From positions 372,001-436,000 of the forward strand of contig NZ_JACCFK010000002.1 of assembly GCF_013410405.1 (NCBI RefSeq): DNA of 64,000 bases, read 5' to 3'. Source of the stretch: Amycolatopsis endophytica (GTDB lineage Bacteria > Actinomycetota > Actinomycetes > Mycobacteriales > Pseudonocardiaceae). Shown piece after piece: positions 32,966 through 43,199 of this stretch (its first letter is position 1; the number at the start of each line of letters is the position of its first letter). The notes below the pieces were generated by a model. The model was not told the DNA's origin. It saw nothing but the letters and a program-made list of their open reading frames with translations, and did no database searches. Made by a program: the position numbers and the translations under genes.

Positions 32966-33586
32966 ATGCGGAAACTGGTGGTCACGGCGTTCATCTCGGC
33001 CGATGGCGTCATGCAGGCGCCCGGCGGGCCCGACGAGGACCGCGACGGCGGTTTCGGCCACGGCGGCTGGGCGGTGCCGTTCGTCGGCGAGCGGGTCCTG
33101 GAGGTGATGTCCGAGTTCACCCGCGGGGCAGGCGCGCTGCTGCTCGGGCGCCGGACCTACGAGGAGTTCGCGGCGACCTGGCCGCTGGCCGACGACCCGC
33201 ACGGCGACCTGATGAACGGCCTGCCCAAGTACGTGGCCTCGCGGACGCTGGGGGCCGTCGGGTGGCGGAACACCACACTGCTGCGGGGCAAGGCCGCCGA
33301 AACCGTCGCGGAGCTCAAGCGTGGCGACGGCGGCGACATCCAGGTCCACGGCAGCAGCGGGCTGATCCAGACGCTGCTCGCCCACGATCTGGCCGACGAG
33401 TTCCAGCTGCTGGTGTTCCCGGTGCTGACCGGGCCCGGCAAGCGGCTGTTCGGCGACGGGACGGCCGCGGGCGGGCTGGAGCTGACCCACACCGAGCGGC
33501 TGCCGCGCGGCGGGCTGCTGCACCGGTACACCCGCGCGGGCAAGCTCGAATATGGTGCGATGGGCCCGGAAACGGGCAACTGGTGA
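32966..33586 (+). CDS. Dihydrofolate-reductase-like (RibD C-terminal domain) protein
   Basis: A 206-residue single-domain reductase-like protein: KLVVTAFISADGVMQAPGG at the start, GALLLGRRTYEEFAATWP (near residue 55) and DIQVHGSSGLIQTLL (near 125) give the NADP site. This group (YyaP/YwjB-like) is not a true folate enzyme; its substrate is unknown. It is 13 bases upstream of the DGPF-protein gene and probably belongs to that operon. ATG 32966 with GGAGGGAA upstream. Confidence 0.9.
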   Translation: MRKLVVTAFISADGVMQAPGGPDEDRDGGFGHGGWAVPFVGERVLEVMSEFTRGAGALLLGRRTYEEFAATWPLADDPHGDLMNGLPKYVASRTLGAVGWRNTTLLRGKAAETVAELKRGDGGDIQVHGSSGLIQTLLAHDLADEFQLLVFPVLTGPGKRLFGDGTAAGGLELTHTERLPRGGLLHRYTRAGKLEYGAMGPETGNW

Positions 33587-33599
33587 GCGGGAGACGCTG

Positions 33600-33935
33600 A
33601 TGCCGCAGTACGCGATCCTGATCTATGAGAAGGAAACCCCGAACGGGCCGGCCGACATCCCGCCGGAGGTCATGGAGGCCAACCTCGCCGTCGGCCCGAA
33701 GATCGAGGCCATGGGCGCGCGGGTGGTGCACGAGCAGGGGCTGCAGCCGGTGGCCCAGGCCCGCACGATCCATCAGGGCGGCGCGGTCACCGACGGTCCC
33801 TTCCTGGAGAGCAAGGAGGTGATCGCCGGGTTCTTCGTGGTCGAGACGACCGGGCTGGAGCAGGCGGTCGAGATCGGGAAGCTGCTGCCGATCATGGACG
33901 GCGCGGTCGAGGTGCGGCCGCTGCTCGAGATGTGA
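33600..33935 (+). CDS. YCII-related DGPF-domain protein
   Basis: A 111-residue protein starting MPQYAILIYEKE and containing the name-giving motif TDGPFLESKEVIAGF (near residue 64). DGPF proteins are the fixed genomic partners of ECF42 sigma factors, and the next gene is one, overlapping by four bases (GTGA). Biochemical role unknown. Confidence 0.94.
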   Translation: MPQYAILIYEKETPNGPADIPPEVMEANLAVGPKIEAMGARVVHEQGLQPVAQARTIHQGGAVTDGPFLESKEVIAGFFVVETTGLEQAVEIGKLLPIMDGAVEVRPLLEM

Positions 33936-35143
33936 CCACGGTCCGGCAGGCGATCGACGACGCGCACCGGCACGAGTGGGCCAGGGTGCTCGCCGCGACG
34001 GTGCGCGTCACGCGCGATCTCGATCTGGCGGAGGAATGCGTCCAGGACGCCTACGCCGCCGCGCTCGCCGCCTGGGGCCGCGACGGAATCCCGGACCGTC
34101 CGGCCGCGTGGCTCACCACGGCGGCGCGGCACAACGCGCTGGACGTCCTGCGGCGCGCGGCCACCCTGCGGGCGAAGCTGCCGCTGCTCATCGAGCCCGC
34201 GCCCGGCCCCGTGCCGCCCGAAGACCCGCTGCGGCTGGTGTTCCTGTGCTGCCACCCCGCGCTGTCGCCGGAAGCGCAGGTCGCGCTGACATTGCGGGTC
34301 GTGGGCGGGGTGCCGACACCGGATGTGGCGGCGGCGTTCCTGGTCACCGAACCGACGATGGCCGCGCGGATCACGCGGGCGAAAAAGAAGATCAGCGCCG
34401 CGGGGATCCCGTTCCGGATGCCCTCGCCCGCCGAACTGCCCGCCCGGCTCGACGCCGTCCTGACGACGATCCACCTGCTGTTCACGACGGGTCACACCGC
34501 GCCGTCCGGGACCGCGTTGACGCGGGTTTCGTGCGCGGAGCGGGCGATCGAGCTGGCGCGGTTGCTGGTCACGCTGCTGCCGGGCGAACGCGAGGCACGG
34601 GGGCTGCTGGCGCTGATGCTGGCCGGACATGCCCGCCGCGCGACCCGCACGGACGAGGCCGGGCGGCTGCTGCTCCTGTCCGAACAGGACCGTTCCCGGT
34701 GGGACGCGGAGTCGATCGCCGAGGCGGACTCACTGGTGGTGTCCGCACTGCGGGGCGGCCGTCCCGGACGGTTCACGCTGCAGGCGGCGATCGCGATGCT
34801 CCACGCGAGCGCACCCGCGTACGAGGAGACGGACTGGCCGCAGATCCTGCTGCTCTACGACGAGCTGGCGAAGGTGTGGCCGTCGCCGGTGGTCGCGCTG
34901 AACCGGGCGGTCGCGGTGGCGATGGTGGACGGCCCGGCCACCGCGCTGACCGCGGTGACGGCCCTGGAAGACGACCCGCGCCTGTCCGGGTACCGCTACC
35001 TGCCCGCCATCAAGGCCGATCTGCTGCGACGACTGGAACGCTTCGCCGAGGCCGCGACCGCCTACGAGGAAGCGCTGCGGTTGACGGACAACGAGGCCGA
35101 GCGCACGTTCCTCACCGGCCGTCTCACCGAGGTACGTCGGTAG
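33932..35143 (+). CDS. ECF42-type RNA polymerase sigma factor with C-terminal TPR-like extension
   Basis: A 403-residue sigma factor, about twice the length of a normal ECF. Sigma-2 (residues about 12-75) and sigma-4 (about 105-165: SPEAQVALTLRVVGGVPTPDVAAAF region) are followed by a long helical, TPR-like domain (from about residue 180) that contains LLFTTGHTAPSG and is known in ECF42 to regulate activity in the absence of an anti-sigma factor. No anti-sigma gene is nearby. It probably controls the operon that it shares with the DGPF and DHFR-like genes. Confidence 0.95.
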   Translation: MTTVRQAIDDAHRHEWARVLAATVRVTRDLDLAEECVQDAYAAALAAWGRDGIPDRPAAWLTTAARHNALDVLRRAATLRAKLPLLIEPAPGPVPPEDPLRLVFLCCHPALSPEAQVALTLRVVGGVPTPDVAAAFLVTEPTMAARITRAKKKISAAGIPFRMPSPAELPARLDAVLTTIHLLFTTGHTAPSGTALTRVSCAERAIELARLLVTLLPGEREARGLLALMLAGHARRATRTDEAGRLLLLSEQDRSRWDAESIAEADSLVVSALRGGRPGRFTLQAAIAMLHASAPAYEETDWPQILLLYDELAKVWPSPVVALNRAVAVAMVDGPATALTAVTALEDDPRLSGYRYLPAIKADLLRRLERFAEAATAYEEALRLTDNEAERTFLTGRLTEVRR

Positions 35144-35342
35144 CGCCGAGTGCAGCGGCGGCTACCGGCCCCCAGCATGGCGTCCTCCGTCGGGGCCGCG
35201 GCGAGCGCAGCGCCCCTATCGCACCCAGGGCCGCCGCTGTCCGCTCCGGCAGGGCGCGAGGCGGGGGTCCCTTCCGCCGCGGCGGACCGCCCCACGACTC
35301 GCCTGCCGGTTCAACGGTCGCGGCTGCCCGACCGTGGCGTGT

Positions 35343-35951
35343 CTACCGGACCAGCGGCCGCAGCTGTCCCACCTGATGCGTGGACGTCGGATGCCCCTCG
35401 ATCGCCCGGCGCACCGCGTCCGACACCCCCTCGCCGATCTCGGCCTGGGCCAGGCAACGGTGCGCATCGTGGGCCGACACCGTGCCCAGTTGCACCACCT
35501 GCGTCGGGTGCGACGGCAGCAGCGGGTCCGGCAGGTCGACGCCGCCGAAGGCGTTGCGCACCTCCACCACCGGCGCCCCGTGGGCGAGCAGCCCTTCGAC
35601 CGCACCCATCACCGAGCGCCGGTACTCCTCGTGGATCCACGCCACCAGCAGGTCCGCCTGCCCGCGCAGCGCCGCCTCCGCCTTCGCCGCCAGTTCCCGC
35701 GGCCGGTCCCAGTGCGCCTCGACCCAGGTCGCCTTCCCGTCCGGCCGCGCGCGGCCGGGGCCCCCGCGGTAGGGCCGGTGCCCGGGCCGCCGCAGCGAGC
35801 GCAATGCCGCCGCGCCCGGCCGCACCTCGGTGTCCAGCGGGTGGTACCGGCGGCACGGCAGCACCACGTGCCAGCCCTCCCGCGTCAGGTTCTCCGCGAT
35901 CCCGGCCAGCATTCCCGTACCCGCCAGGATCAGTGCCTTCCTGCCAGCCAT
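35343..35951 (-). CDS. Rossmann-fold short-chain dehydrogenase-like protein
   Basis: A 202-residue protein with an N-terminal nucleotide-binding start (ALILAGTGMLAGIAENLTREG, residues 6-26) like SDR or semialdehyde-type proteins, but without the Tyr-x-x-x-Lys catalytic pair in its place. A low-complexity Arg/Gly/Pro insert lies near residues 53-72. It may be a non-catalytic NAD(P)-binding protein. The 199 bases between it and the convergent sigma-factor gene hold G/C-rich imperfect inverted repeats but no clear gene. Confidence 0.65.
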   Translation of the reverse strand: MAGRKALILAGTGMLAGIAENLTREGWHVVLPCRRYHPLDTEVRPGAAALRSLRRPGHRPYRGGPGRARPDGKATWVEAHWDRPRELAAKAEAALRGQADLLVAWIHEEYRRSVMGAVEGLLAHGAPVVEVRNAFGGVDLPDPLLPSHPTQVVQLGTVSAHDAHRCLAQAEIGEGVSDAVRRAIEGHPTSTHQVGQLRPLVR

Positions 35952-36038
35952 GACCTCACGCTACCTGCCGGTTCCGGGCACGGCAGTGCTCTCAACGTGT
36001 CCTTTTCGCCCGGATCGGCCCACCGGAGCCGGGAACCG

Positions 36039-36470
36039 TCACGCCCAGTCCTTACCGGGGTCGAACTCGTGACGCTGCGTGAGGCTGAACCAGTTCCCCG
36101 AATCGTCGCGGAACACCGCCTCCACCCCGTACGGCCGCTCGGCAGGCTCCTGCAGGAAGGTGACGCCGCGCGCGGACAGTTCGGCGTGTGCCTCGCGACA
36201 GTCGCGGGTCTGCCACACGCCCCCGCCGAGCGCGCCCTTGGCCACCAGCTCCCGGATCTGCTTCTCGGTCTCCGCGTCGTGCTGCGGCGGCCCCGGCTTC
36301 ATGAGGATGAAGTCGAGGCCGGGCTGCCCGGGCGGGCCCACGGTGAGCCAGCGGAAGTCACCCAGCCGCAGATCCTGCCGCAGCTCGAAACCCAGCTTCT
36401 CGGTGTAGAACGCCTTCGCCGAATCCTGGTCCAGCACGTAGACGCTGGAGTGGGACAGTCCCGTGATCAT
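36039..36470 (-). CDS. VOC-family (glyoxalase/bleomycin-resistance fold) protein
   Basis: A 143-residue VOC protein with paired beta-alpha-beta-beta-beta modules: LSHSSVYVLDQDSAKAFYTEKLGF (residues 5-28) and a second module ending FRDDSGNWFSLTQ. Metal-ligand positions are partly conserved. It is 31 bases downstream of an AraC-type regulator on the same strand; such AraC/VOC pairs are common in actinomycetes. Confidence 0.88.
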   Translation of the reverse strand: MITGLSHSSVYVLDQDSAKAFYTEKLGFELRQDLRLGDFRWLTVGPPGQPGLDFILMKPGPPQHDAETEKQIRELVAKGALGGGVWQTRDCREAHAELSARGVTFLQEPAERPYGVEAVFRDDSGNWFSLTQRHEFDPGKDWA

Positions 36471-36501
36471 CGCGAACCTCCTGTGGTCGATGGCCGGGAC
36501 G

Positions 36502-36942
36502 CTACGGGCCGGCGGCGTCCCCCGGCTTCTCCGATCGTGCGGTTTCCGGCGAGGGCCGCGTCCACATCATCAGGTAGCAGCCCGGCACCGGCGGTGGGCC
36601 TTCGGAACGCATCCGCGCGCGGTAGCGGCTGGGTGACTCGCCGGTGATCTCGGCGAAGCGGCGGCTGAACGTGCCCAGGCTGGTAAACCCGACGGCCAGG
36701 CACACCTCGGTGACCGTCAGGTTCGCCGAGCGCAGCAGGTCCTGCGCCCGCTCGATGCGCCGCCGCGTCAGGTATGCCTTCGGGCTCTCCCCGTACGCGG
36801 CGGCGAACGAGCGGGTGAAGTGGTAGCGCGAACAGCAGGCGACGGCGGCGAGCGCGTCCACGTCGAGCGGCTCGGCGTAGTGCGCGTCCATCCAGTCCTT
36901 GGCGCGGCGGACCTGCGCCACCACCGCCGCCCTGTCGCTCAT
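36502..36942 (-). CDS. Short AraC-family transcriptional regulator
   Basis: A 146-residue protein that is essentially just the two helix-turn-helix motifs of AraC (residues about 10-110: DVDALAAVACCSRYHFTRSF and VTEVCLAVGFTSLGTFSRRF) with a short C-terminal tail. It probably regulates the VOC gene. No separate effector domain is present. Starts 4 bases from the polA stop. Confidence 0.92.
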   Translation of the reverse strand: MSDRAAVVAQVRRAKDWMDAHYAEPLDVDALAAVACCSRYHFTRSFAAAYGESPKAYLTRRRIERAQDLLRSANLTVTEVCLAVGFTSLGTFSRRFAEITGESPSRYRARMRSEGPPPVPGCYLMMWTRPSPETARSEKPGDAAGP

Positions 36943-36946
36943 GGTG

Positions 36947-39682
36947 TCAGTGCGCCGCCTCGTTCCAGGAGCGCCCGAACCCGACGGAGACCTCCAGCGG
37001 CACCGCCAGCTCGTAGGCCGCGCCCATTTCGCGCCGCACCAGCGCCTCGACCTGGTCCCGCTCCCCCTCGCTCACCTCGAGGACCAGTTCGTCGTGCACC
37101 TGCAGCAGCACCCGCGACGACAGCCCGGACTCCGCGAGCGCCCGGTACACGCCGATCATGGCGACCTTGATGATGTCAGCGGCACTGCCCTGGATGGGCG
37201 CGTTGAGCGCCATCCGCTCGGCCATCTCGCGGCGCTGCCGGTTGTCGCTGTTGAGGTCGGGCAGGTAGCGGCGCCTGCCGAAGATCGTCTCGGTGTAGCC
37301 GACCTTCCCGGCCTCGATCACGACGCTCTGCAGGTAGTCGCGCACGCCGCCGAACCGGGCGAAGTACTCGTCCATCAGCCCGCGCGCCTCCTCGGTGGAG
37401 ATCCGCAGCTGCTGCGACAGACCGTAGGCCGACAGCCCGTAGGCGAGGCCGTAGTTCATCGCCTTGATCTTCGCCCGCTGCGGCGGCGTGACGTCGGCCG
37501 GATCGACGGAGAACACCCGCGCCGCGGTGGCGGCGTGGAAGTCGAAACCGGACTGGAACGCCTCGATCAGCGCGGCGTCCTCCGACAGGTGCGCCATGAT
37601 CCGCATCTCGATCTGGCTGTAGTCCGCGGTGAGCAGCTCCGCGTACCCGTCGCCGACGACGAAGGCGTCGCGGATGCGGCGGCCCTCCTCGGTGCGGATC
37701 GGGATGTTCTGCAGGTTCGGGTCCACAGAGGACAGACGGCCGGTGGCCGCGATCGTCTGGTGCAGCGTGGTGTGGATCCGGCCGTCGTCGGCGACCGACT
37801 TGAGCAGGCCCTCGACCGTGCTCTTGAGCCGGGTGGCGTCCCGGTGCTCCAGCAGGTGCTGCAGAAACGGGTGCTCGGTCTTCTCGAACAGCGTCTGCAG
37901 CGCCTCGGCGTCGGTGGTGTAGCCGGTCTTCGTGCGCTTGGTTTTCGGCATGCCCAGCTCGTCGAACAGCACGACCTGCAGCTGTTTGGGCGAACCGAGG
38001 TTGACCTGCTTGCCGATGACGCCGTAGGCGGCTTCGGCGGCCTGCTTGACACGGGCGCCGTAGTGCGCCTCCAGCGCGGTGAGCTGCTCGATGTCGACCG
38101 CCACGCCCGCGGCCTCGACCTCGGCGATGACCTGCAGCAACGGCAGCTCGATCTCGCCGAGGAGCGTGGTGCCGCTGATCTTGTCCAGCTCCTCGCCCAG
38201 CGCCCCGGCGAGCTCGGCCACCGCGCTGGCGCGCACCAGCTCGCCCTGCACCAGCTTCTCGTCGCCGTTGTCGCCGTCGAGCAGGGACAGCTGCCCGTCG
38301 TCGGCGTCGTTGTCGTTGCGCAGCTCGCGCTGCAGGTACCGCAGCACCAGATCATCCAGCTCGAACGATCGCTGCCCCGGCCGCACCAGGTAGGCGGCCA
38401 GCTCGGTGTCCAGGCGCAGCCCCGCCAGCGTCCAGCCACGCGCCCGCAACGCGTGCAGCGGCACTTTCAGCGCGTGGCCCGCCTTGCCGATCTCCGGATC
38501 GGCCAGCCACGCCGTCAGCGCCTGCTCGTCCGCCTCGTCCAAGGTGGTCACGTCGACGTACCCGGCCTCGCCGCCCGGGGCGGCCATCGTGATCGACTGG
38601 ATGTCCGACCGCACCGAGGACCCGGTGGTGCGAAACGCCAGGCCGACCGTCTGTCCCGCCTTGGCGTGCCGCGACAGCCACGCCGCGAGGCCACCGGCAG
38701 GCACCGCGGCACCCCGGACCTCGAACCCGGACTCGGCCTCGGGCTCCGCGCTGGACAGCGTGGCGAACAGCCGGTCGCGCAGGACCCGGAACTCCAGATC
38801 GTCGAAGAGGCGGTGCACCGCGTCGCGGTCCCACGGCTTGAGCGCGAGGTCGTCCGGCACCGCCTCCAGCGGCACGTCCCGCACCAGCTCGGTGAGCTGC
38901 CGGTTGAGCATCACCGAATCCAGGTGGGCCCGCAGCGCGTCACCGACCTTGCCCTTGACCTCGTCGACGCGGTCGATCAGCTCGTTCAGCGATCCGAACT
39001 GCTGGATCCACTTGGTCGCGGTCTTCTCCCCCACGCCCGGGATGCCGGGCAGGTTGTCCGACGGGTCGCCGCGCAGCGCCGCGAAGTCCGGGTACTGCGA
39101 CGGGGTGAGCCCGTATTTGTCCGACACACCCGCCGGGTCGTACCGAACCAGGTCGGACACGCCCTTGCGCGGGTAGAGCACCGTCACCGCGTCGGACACC
39201 AGCTGCAGCGCGTCCCGGTCGCCGGTGCAGATCAGGACCTGGTATTCCCCCGCCGTCGCCTGCGTGGTGAGCGTGGCGATGATGTCGTCGGCCTCGTAGT
39301 TGTCCTTGGTCAGCACCGGGATGCCGAGCACCCCGAGCACGTCCTTGACCAGGTCGACCTGGCCCTTGAACTCGTCCGGCGTGGTGGTGCGCGTGGCCTT
39401 GTAGTCGGCGAAGGTCTCCGAGCGGAACGTCTTGCGTGACACGTCGAACGCCACCGCGAGGTGGGTGGGCTGCTCGTCGCGCAGCAGGTTGATCAGCATC
39501 GAGGTGAACCCGAACACCGCGTTGGTGACCTGGCCGGTCGAGGTCTTGAACCGGTCCGCCGGGACGGCGAAGAAGGCGCGGTAGGCCATCGAATGACCGT
39601 CGATCAGCAACAGCCGCGGCCGTCCTTCGGCGGGCGCGGTGGCTGTGGCGTTGGCTACTGGCTGGTTCTGACTGGGGCTCAC
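36947..39682 (-). CDS. polA: DNA polymerase I
   Basis: A 911-residue polymerase of normal size. N-terminal 5'-3' exonuclease/FEN domain (residues about 25-290: LLLIDGHSMAYRAFFAVP, then GEKTATKWIQQF), a degenerate 3'-5' exonuclease domain (about 330-500) in which the acidic metal ligands of E. coli Pol I are lost (GLAFRTTGSS, KVPLHAL), and the family A polymerase domain with TADYSQIEMRIMAH, the O-helix KAMNYGLAYGLSAYG and LQVHDELVLEV. It works in Okazaki maturation and repair without proofreading, as in mycobacteria. The start is the GTG at 39682. Confidence 0.97.
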   Translation of the reverse strand: MSPSQNQPVANATATAPAEGRPRLLLIDGHSMAYRAFFAVPADRFKTSTGQVTNAVFGFTSMLINLLRDEQPTHLAVAFDVSRKTFRSETFADYKATRTTTPDEFKGQVDLVKDVLGVLGIPVLTKDNYEADDIIATLTTQATAGEYQVLICTGDRDALQLVSDAVTVLYPRKGVSDLVRYDPAGVSDKYGLTPSQYPDFAALRGDPSDNLPGIPGVGEKTATKWIQQFGSLNELIDRVDEVKGKVGDALRAHLDSVMLNRQLTELVRDVPLEAVPDDLALKPWDRDAVHRLFDDLEFRVLRDRLFATLSSAEPEAESGFEVRGAAVPAGGLAAWLSRHAKAGQTVGLAFRTTGSSVRSDIQSITMAAPGGEAGYVDVTTLDEADEQALTAWLADPEIGKAGHALKVPLHALRARGWTLAGLRLDTELAAYLVRPGQRSFELDDLVLRYLQRELRNDNDADDGQLSLLDGDNGDEKLVQGELVRASAVAELAGALGEELDKISGTTLLGEIELPLLQVIAEVEAAGVAVDIEQLTALEAHYGARVKQAAEAAYGVIGKQVNLGSPKQLQVVLFDELGMPKTKRTKTGYTTDAEALQTLFEKTEHPFLQHLLEHRDATRLKSTVEGLLKSVADDGRIHTTLHQTIAATGRLSSVDPNLQNIPIRTEEGRRIRDAFVVGDGYAELLTADYSQIEMRIMAHLSEDAALIEAFQSGFDFHAATAARVFSVDPADVTPPQRAKIKAMNYGLAYGLSAYGLSQQLRISTEEARGLMDEYFARFGGVRDYLQSVVIEAGKVGYTETIFGRRRYLPDLNSDNRQRREMAERMALNAPIQGSAADIIKVAMIGVYRALAESGLSSRVLLQVHDELVLEVSEGERDQVEALVRREMGAAYELAVPLEVSVGFGRSWNEAAH

Positions 39683-39767
39683 GGGTGCGAGTCTAGGGTG
39701 GGCCACCGACAGAACCGCGCGAGCGGTCGACCCGCCCCGCCGCCGTCTCACCGAGGAGTCACCCGCG

Positions 39768-40211
39768 TTGTCCGAGAACCTCACCGAAGCCATCCGCGAG
39801 CAGCTCGCGGGCATCGACCCGCGCGTCGCGGAGCAGCAGCTCAACGCCAAGCTGGGCATCGAGTTCGTCGAACTCACGGCGGAGCGGGTGGTCGGGACGA
39901 TGCCGGTCGAGGGCAACCTGCAGCCCTACGGCCTGCTGCACGGCGGCGCCAACGCGGTGCTGGCCGAGGCGCTGGGCTCCACGGTGGCCGCGCTCAACGC
40001 CGGCGCGGACAAGGCCGCGCTCGGGTTCGAACTGTCCTGCACCCACCACCGCGCGGCGCGAGAGGGCCTGGTCACGGGCGTGGCGACGCCGCTGCACGTG
40101 GGACGCGGCACCATCACCGCCGAAATCGTGCTGACCGACGCCCAGGGCCGCCGGACCTGCACCGCGCGCCTGAGCTGCCTGGTCCGCGACGCCGCCCCCG
40201 GCGCCCGCTGA
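39768..40211 (+). CDS. PaaI-type hotdog-fold thioesterase
   Basis: A 147-residue acyl-CoA thioesterase. The motif LQPYGLLHGGANAVLAEALGS (near residue 50) with the catalytic Asn/Asp-equivalent region and HHRAAREG (near 91) mark the PaaI/phenylacetic-acid thioesterase group. It starts with TTG at 39768 ten bases after GAGGAG. It diverges from polA. Confidence 0.92.
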   Translation: MSENLTEAIREQLAGIDPRVAEQQLNAKLGIEFVELTAERVVGTMPVEGNLQPYGLLHGGANAVLAEALGSTVAALNAGADKAALGFELSCTHHRAAREGLVTGVATPLHVGRGTITAEIVLTDAQGRRTCTARLSCLVRDAAPGAR

Positions 40212-40223
40212 CCCCACGCGAAA

Positions 40224-40262
40224 AGGGCCTCGGCGCGACCGAAGTGATCGCGCCGGGGCCCT
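40224..40262. terminator. Hairpin terminator after the thioesterase gene
   Basis: Arms AGGGCCTCGGCGCGA (40224-40238) and TCGCGCCGGGGCCCT (40248-40262) pair with one mismatch around nine bases, 13 bases after the stop. Serves the plus strand, possibly also livF. Confidence 0.85.
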
Positions 40263-40347
40263 GTCCGTTCCAGGTCCTGCACCGAAGTCGCGGAACGGGG
40301 ATGCCGGCCGGGTTGCCGCTACGCGGGGCTGCTTGCGGCGAAACCTC

Positions 40348-40410
40348 CGGCGGGTCCCACGTTCTCGTGCGTGAGTTCTGCGCTCCGGTCGCCGAGTTCC
40401 ACGCCCGGCG
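40348..40410. repeat. Three degenerate 21-bp repeats, second family
   Basis: Units of 21 bp from 40348, 40369 and 40390 share GTCCCACG, GCGTGAGTTCTGCGCTC and GCCGAGTTCCACGC elements with the pair at 8852-8893. They lie between the convergent thioesterase and livF genes. Confidence 0.6.
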
Positions 40411-40472
40411 AGTGCGGCCGGGCCGACGCCGCGTCCCGAGCAACTTCGAACCCACGACCACAGTCCACCCGA

Positions 40473-41186
40473 TCAGGCGACGCCCAGGTATGCCTCCTTG
40501 ATCGCGTCGTCGGCGAGCAGTTCGCGGCCGGTCCCGGATTTGGTGATCCGGCCCGTCTCCAGCACATAGGCGCGGTGGGCGCGGGAGAGCGCCTGCTGCG
40601 CGTTCTGCTCCACCAGCAGCACCGTCGTGCCCTGGTTGTTGATCTCGGTGACGATCCGGAAGATCTGCTGGATGAACTGCGGCGCGAGCCCCATCGAAGG
40701 TTCGTCGAGCAGCAGCAGCCGCGGCTTGGCCATCAGCGCCCGCCCCATCGCCAGCATCTGCTGCTCGCCACCGGAGAGGGTGCCACCGGCCTGCGTGCGC
40801 CGCTCCGCCAGCCGCGGGAACAGGTCGAACACCCGGTCCAGGTCGGGCCCCAGGTTCTTGCGGTCCTTGCGGGCGTAGGCACCCATGTCCAGGTTCTCGG
40901 CCACCGTCATGCCCGGGAACACCCCGCGCCCCTCGGGCACCTGCGAAATCCCCCGGACCACCCGCAGGTCGGCCCGCAGCTTCGTGATGTCCTCACCGGC
41001 GAAGGCGATCCGGCCGGCCGACAGCGGGCGGATGCCGGAGATCGCCCGCATCGTGGTGCTCTTGCCCGCCCCGTTGGCGCCGATGAGGGCGACGATCTCG
41101 CCCTCCTCGACGGTCAGCGACAGCTCCGAGACCGCCTGGATCCGTCCGTAGTGGACGGAGACTGCGTCGAGCTCAAGCAGCGTCAT
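40473..41186 (-). CDS. livF: Branched-chain amino acid-type ABC transporter ATPase LivF
   Basis: A 237-residue ATPase with Walker A GANGAGKST (near residue 37), signature GTLSGGEQQMLAMGRALM (near 132) and Walker B LLLLDEPSMGL. Last gene of livH-livM-livG-livF. The start lies 14 bases inside the livG gene. With LivG it powers import of branched-chain amino acids or a related substrate such as an amide or aromatic acid. Confidence 0.95.
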   Translation of the reverse strand: MTLLELDAVSVHYGRIQAVSELSLTVEEGEIVALIGANGAGKSTTMRAISGIRPLSAGRIAFAGEDITKLRADLRVVRGISQVPEGRGVFPGMTVAENLDMGAYARKDRKNLGPDLDRVFDLFPRLAERRTQAGGTLSGGEQQMLAMGRALMAKPRLLLLDEPSMGLAPQFIQQIFRIVTEINNQGTTVLLVEQNAQQALSRAHRAYVLETGRITKSGTGRELLADDAIKEAYLGVA

Positions 41187-42086
41187 CGTCGGGCACCCCC
41201 AGGTAGGCGGCGATCACAGCGGGGTTCTCCCTGATCTCGGACGGCAGTCCGTCGGCGATCTTCTTGCCGAACTCCAGTACGACGATCCGGTCGGTCACGC
41301 CCATGACCAGCTTCATGTCGTGCTCGATCAGCAAGACCGTGTAGCCGTCGTCGCGGATCTTGCGGATCAGCCCCATGAGCTCGTCCTTCTCCGCCGGGTT
41401 GAACCCGGCGGCCGGCTCGTCCAGGCACAGCAGCTTCGGCTCGGTGGCCATCGCCCGCGCGATCTCCAGGCGCCGCTGGTAGCCGTACGGGAGGTTCTTG
41501 GCCTTGTCCGCCGCGCGGTCGGCGATACCGACGAACTCCAGCAGCGCCATCGCCCGCTCCACCGCCGTCTTCTCCTCGCGGTGGTGCCGCGGCAGCCGCA
41601 GCAGCGCACCGACGACGCTGGTCCGGTGACGGGCGTCGGTGCCCACGACCACGTTCTCCAGCGCGGTCATCTCCCCGAAGAGCCGGATGTTCTGGAAGGT
41701 ACGGGCGATGCCGCGCTGCGTGATCTGGTGCCGGGACGCCTTGCCCAGCGGGCGGTCCTCCAGCAGCACCTGTCCCGACGTCGGCCGGTAGACGCCCGTC
41801 ATCGCGTTGAAGCACGTCGTCTTGCCCGCGCCGTTCGGCCCGATCAGGCCGAGGATCTCGCCGCGGCGGATGCCGAAGGACACCGAGTCCAGCGCGGTCA
41901 GGCCGCCGAACTTCAACGTCACGTCCCTCAGTTCCAGCAGGGTCTGGCCGACCTCGACGTCGATGTCCCGGTCGACCGTGACGGCCTCGGCGACCTCGGC
42001 CTCGTGCTCGGCGCGCTCCGCCGCGCTCATCCGCGCGACCTCGGCGACCAGACCGCCCTCGACCGGCGCCTCCTCGTGGGGATGGC

Positions 42087-42090
<4 letters not shown>
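41173..42090 (-). CDS. livG: Branched-chain amino acid-type ABC transporter ATPase LivG
   Basis: A 305-residue ATPase, with an extra acidic N-terminal segment of about 48 residues before the core ([20 protein letters not shown]). Walker [17 protein letters not shown] (near residue 83), signature [20 protein letters not shown] (near 195), Walker [14 protein letters not shown]. The LivG-type loop after Walker B is present. ATG at 42090 overlaps the livM stop (ATGA). Confidence 0.95.

Positions 42091-43195
<1,105 letters not shown>

Positions 43196-43199
<4 letters not shown>

Noticed and set aside
35144..35342. Terminator or repeat element after the ECF42 gene
   Set aside because: Inverted segments CAGCGGCGGC and GCCGCCGCTG are about 70 bases apart with weak pairing between; I cannot define a stable structure.
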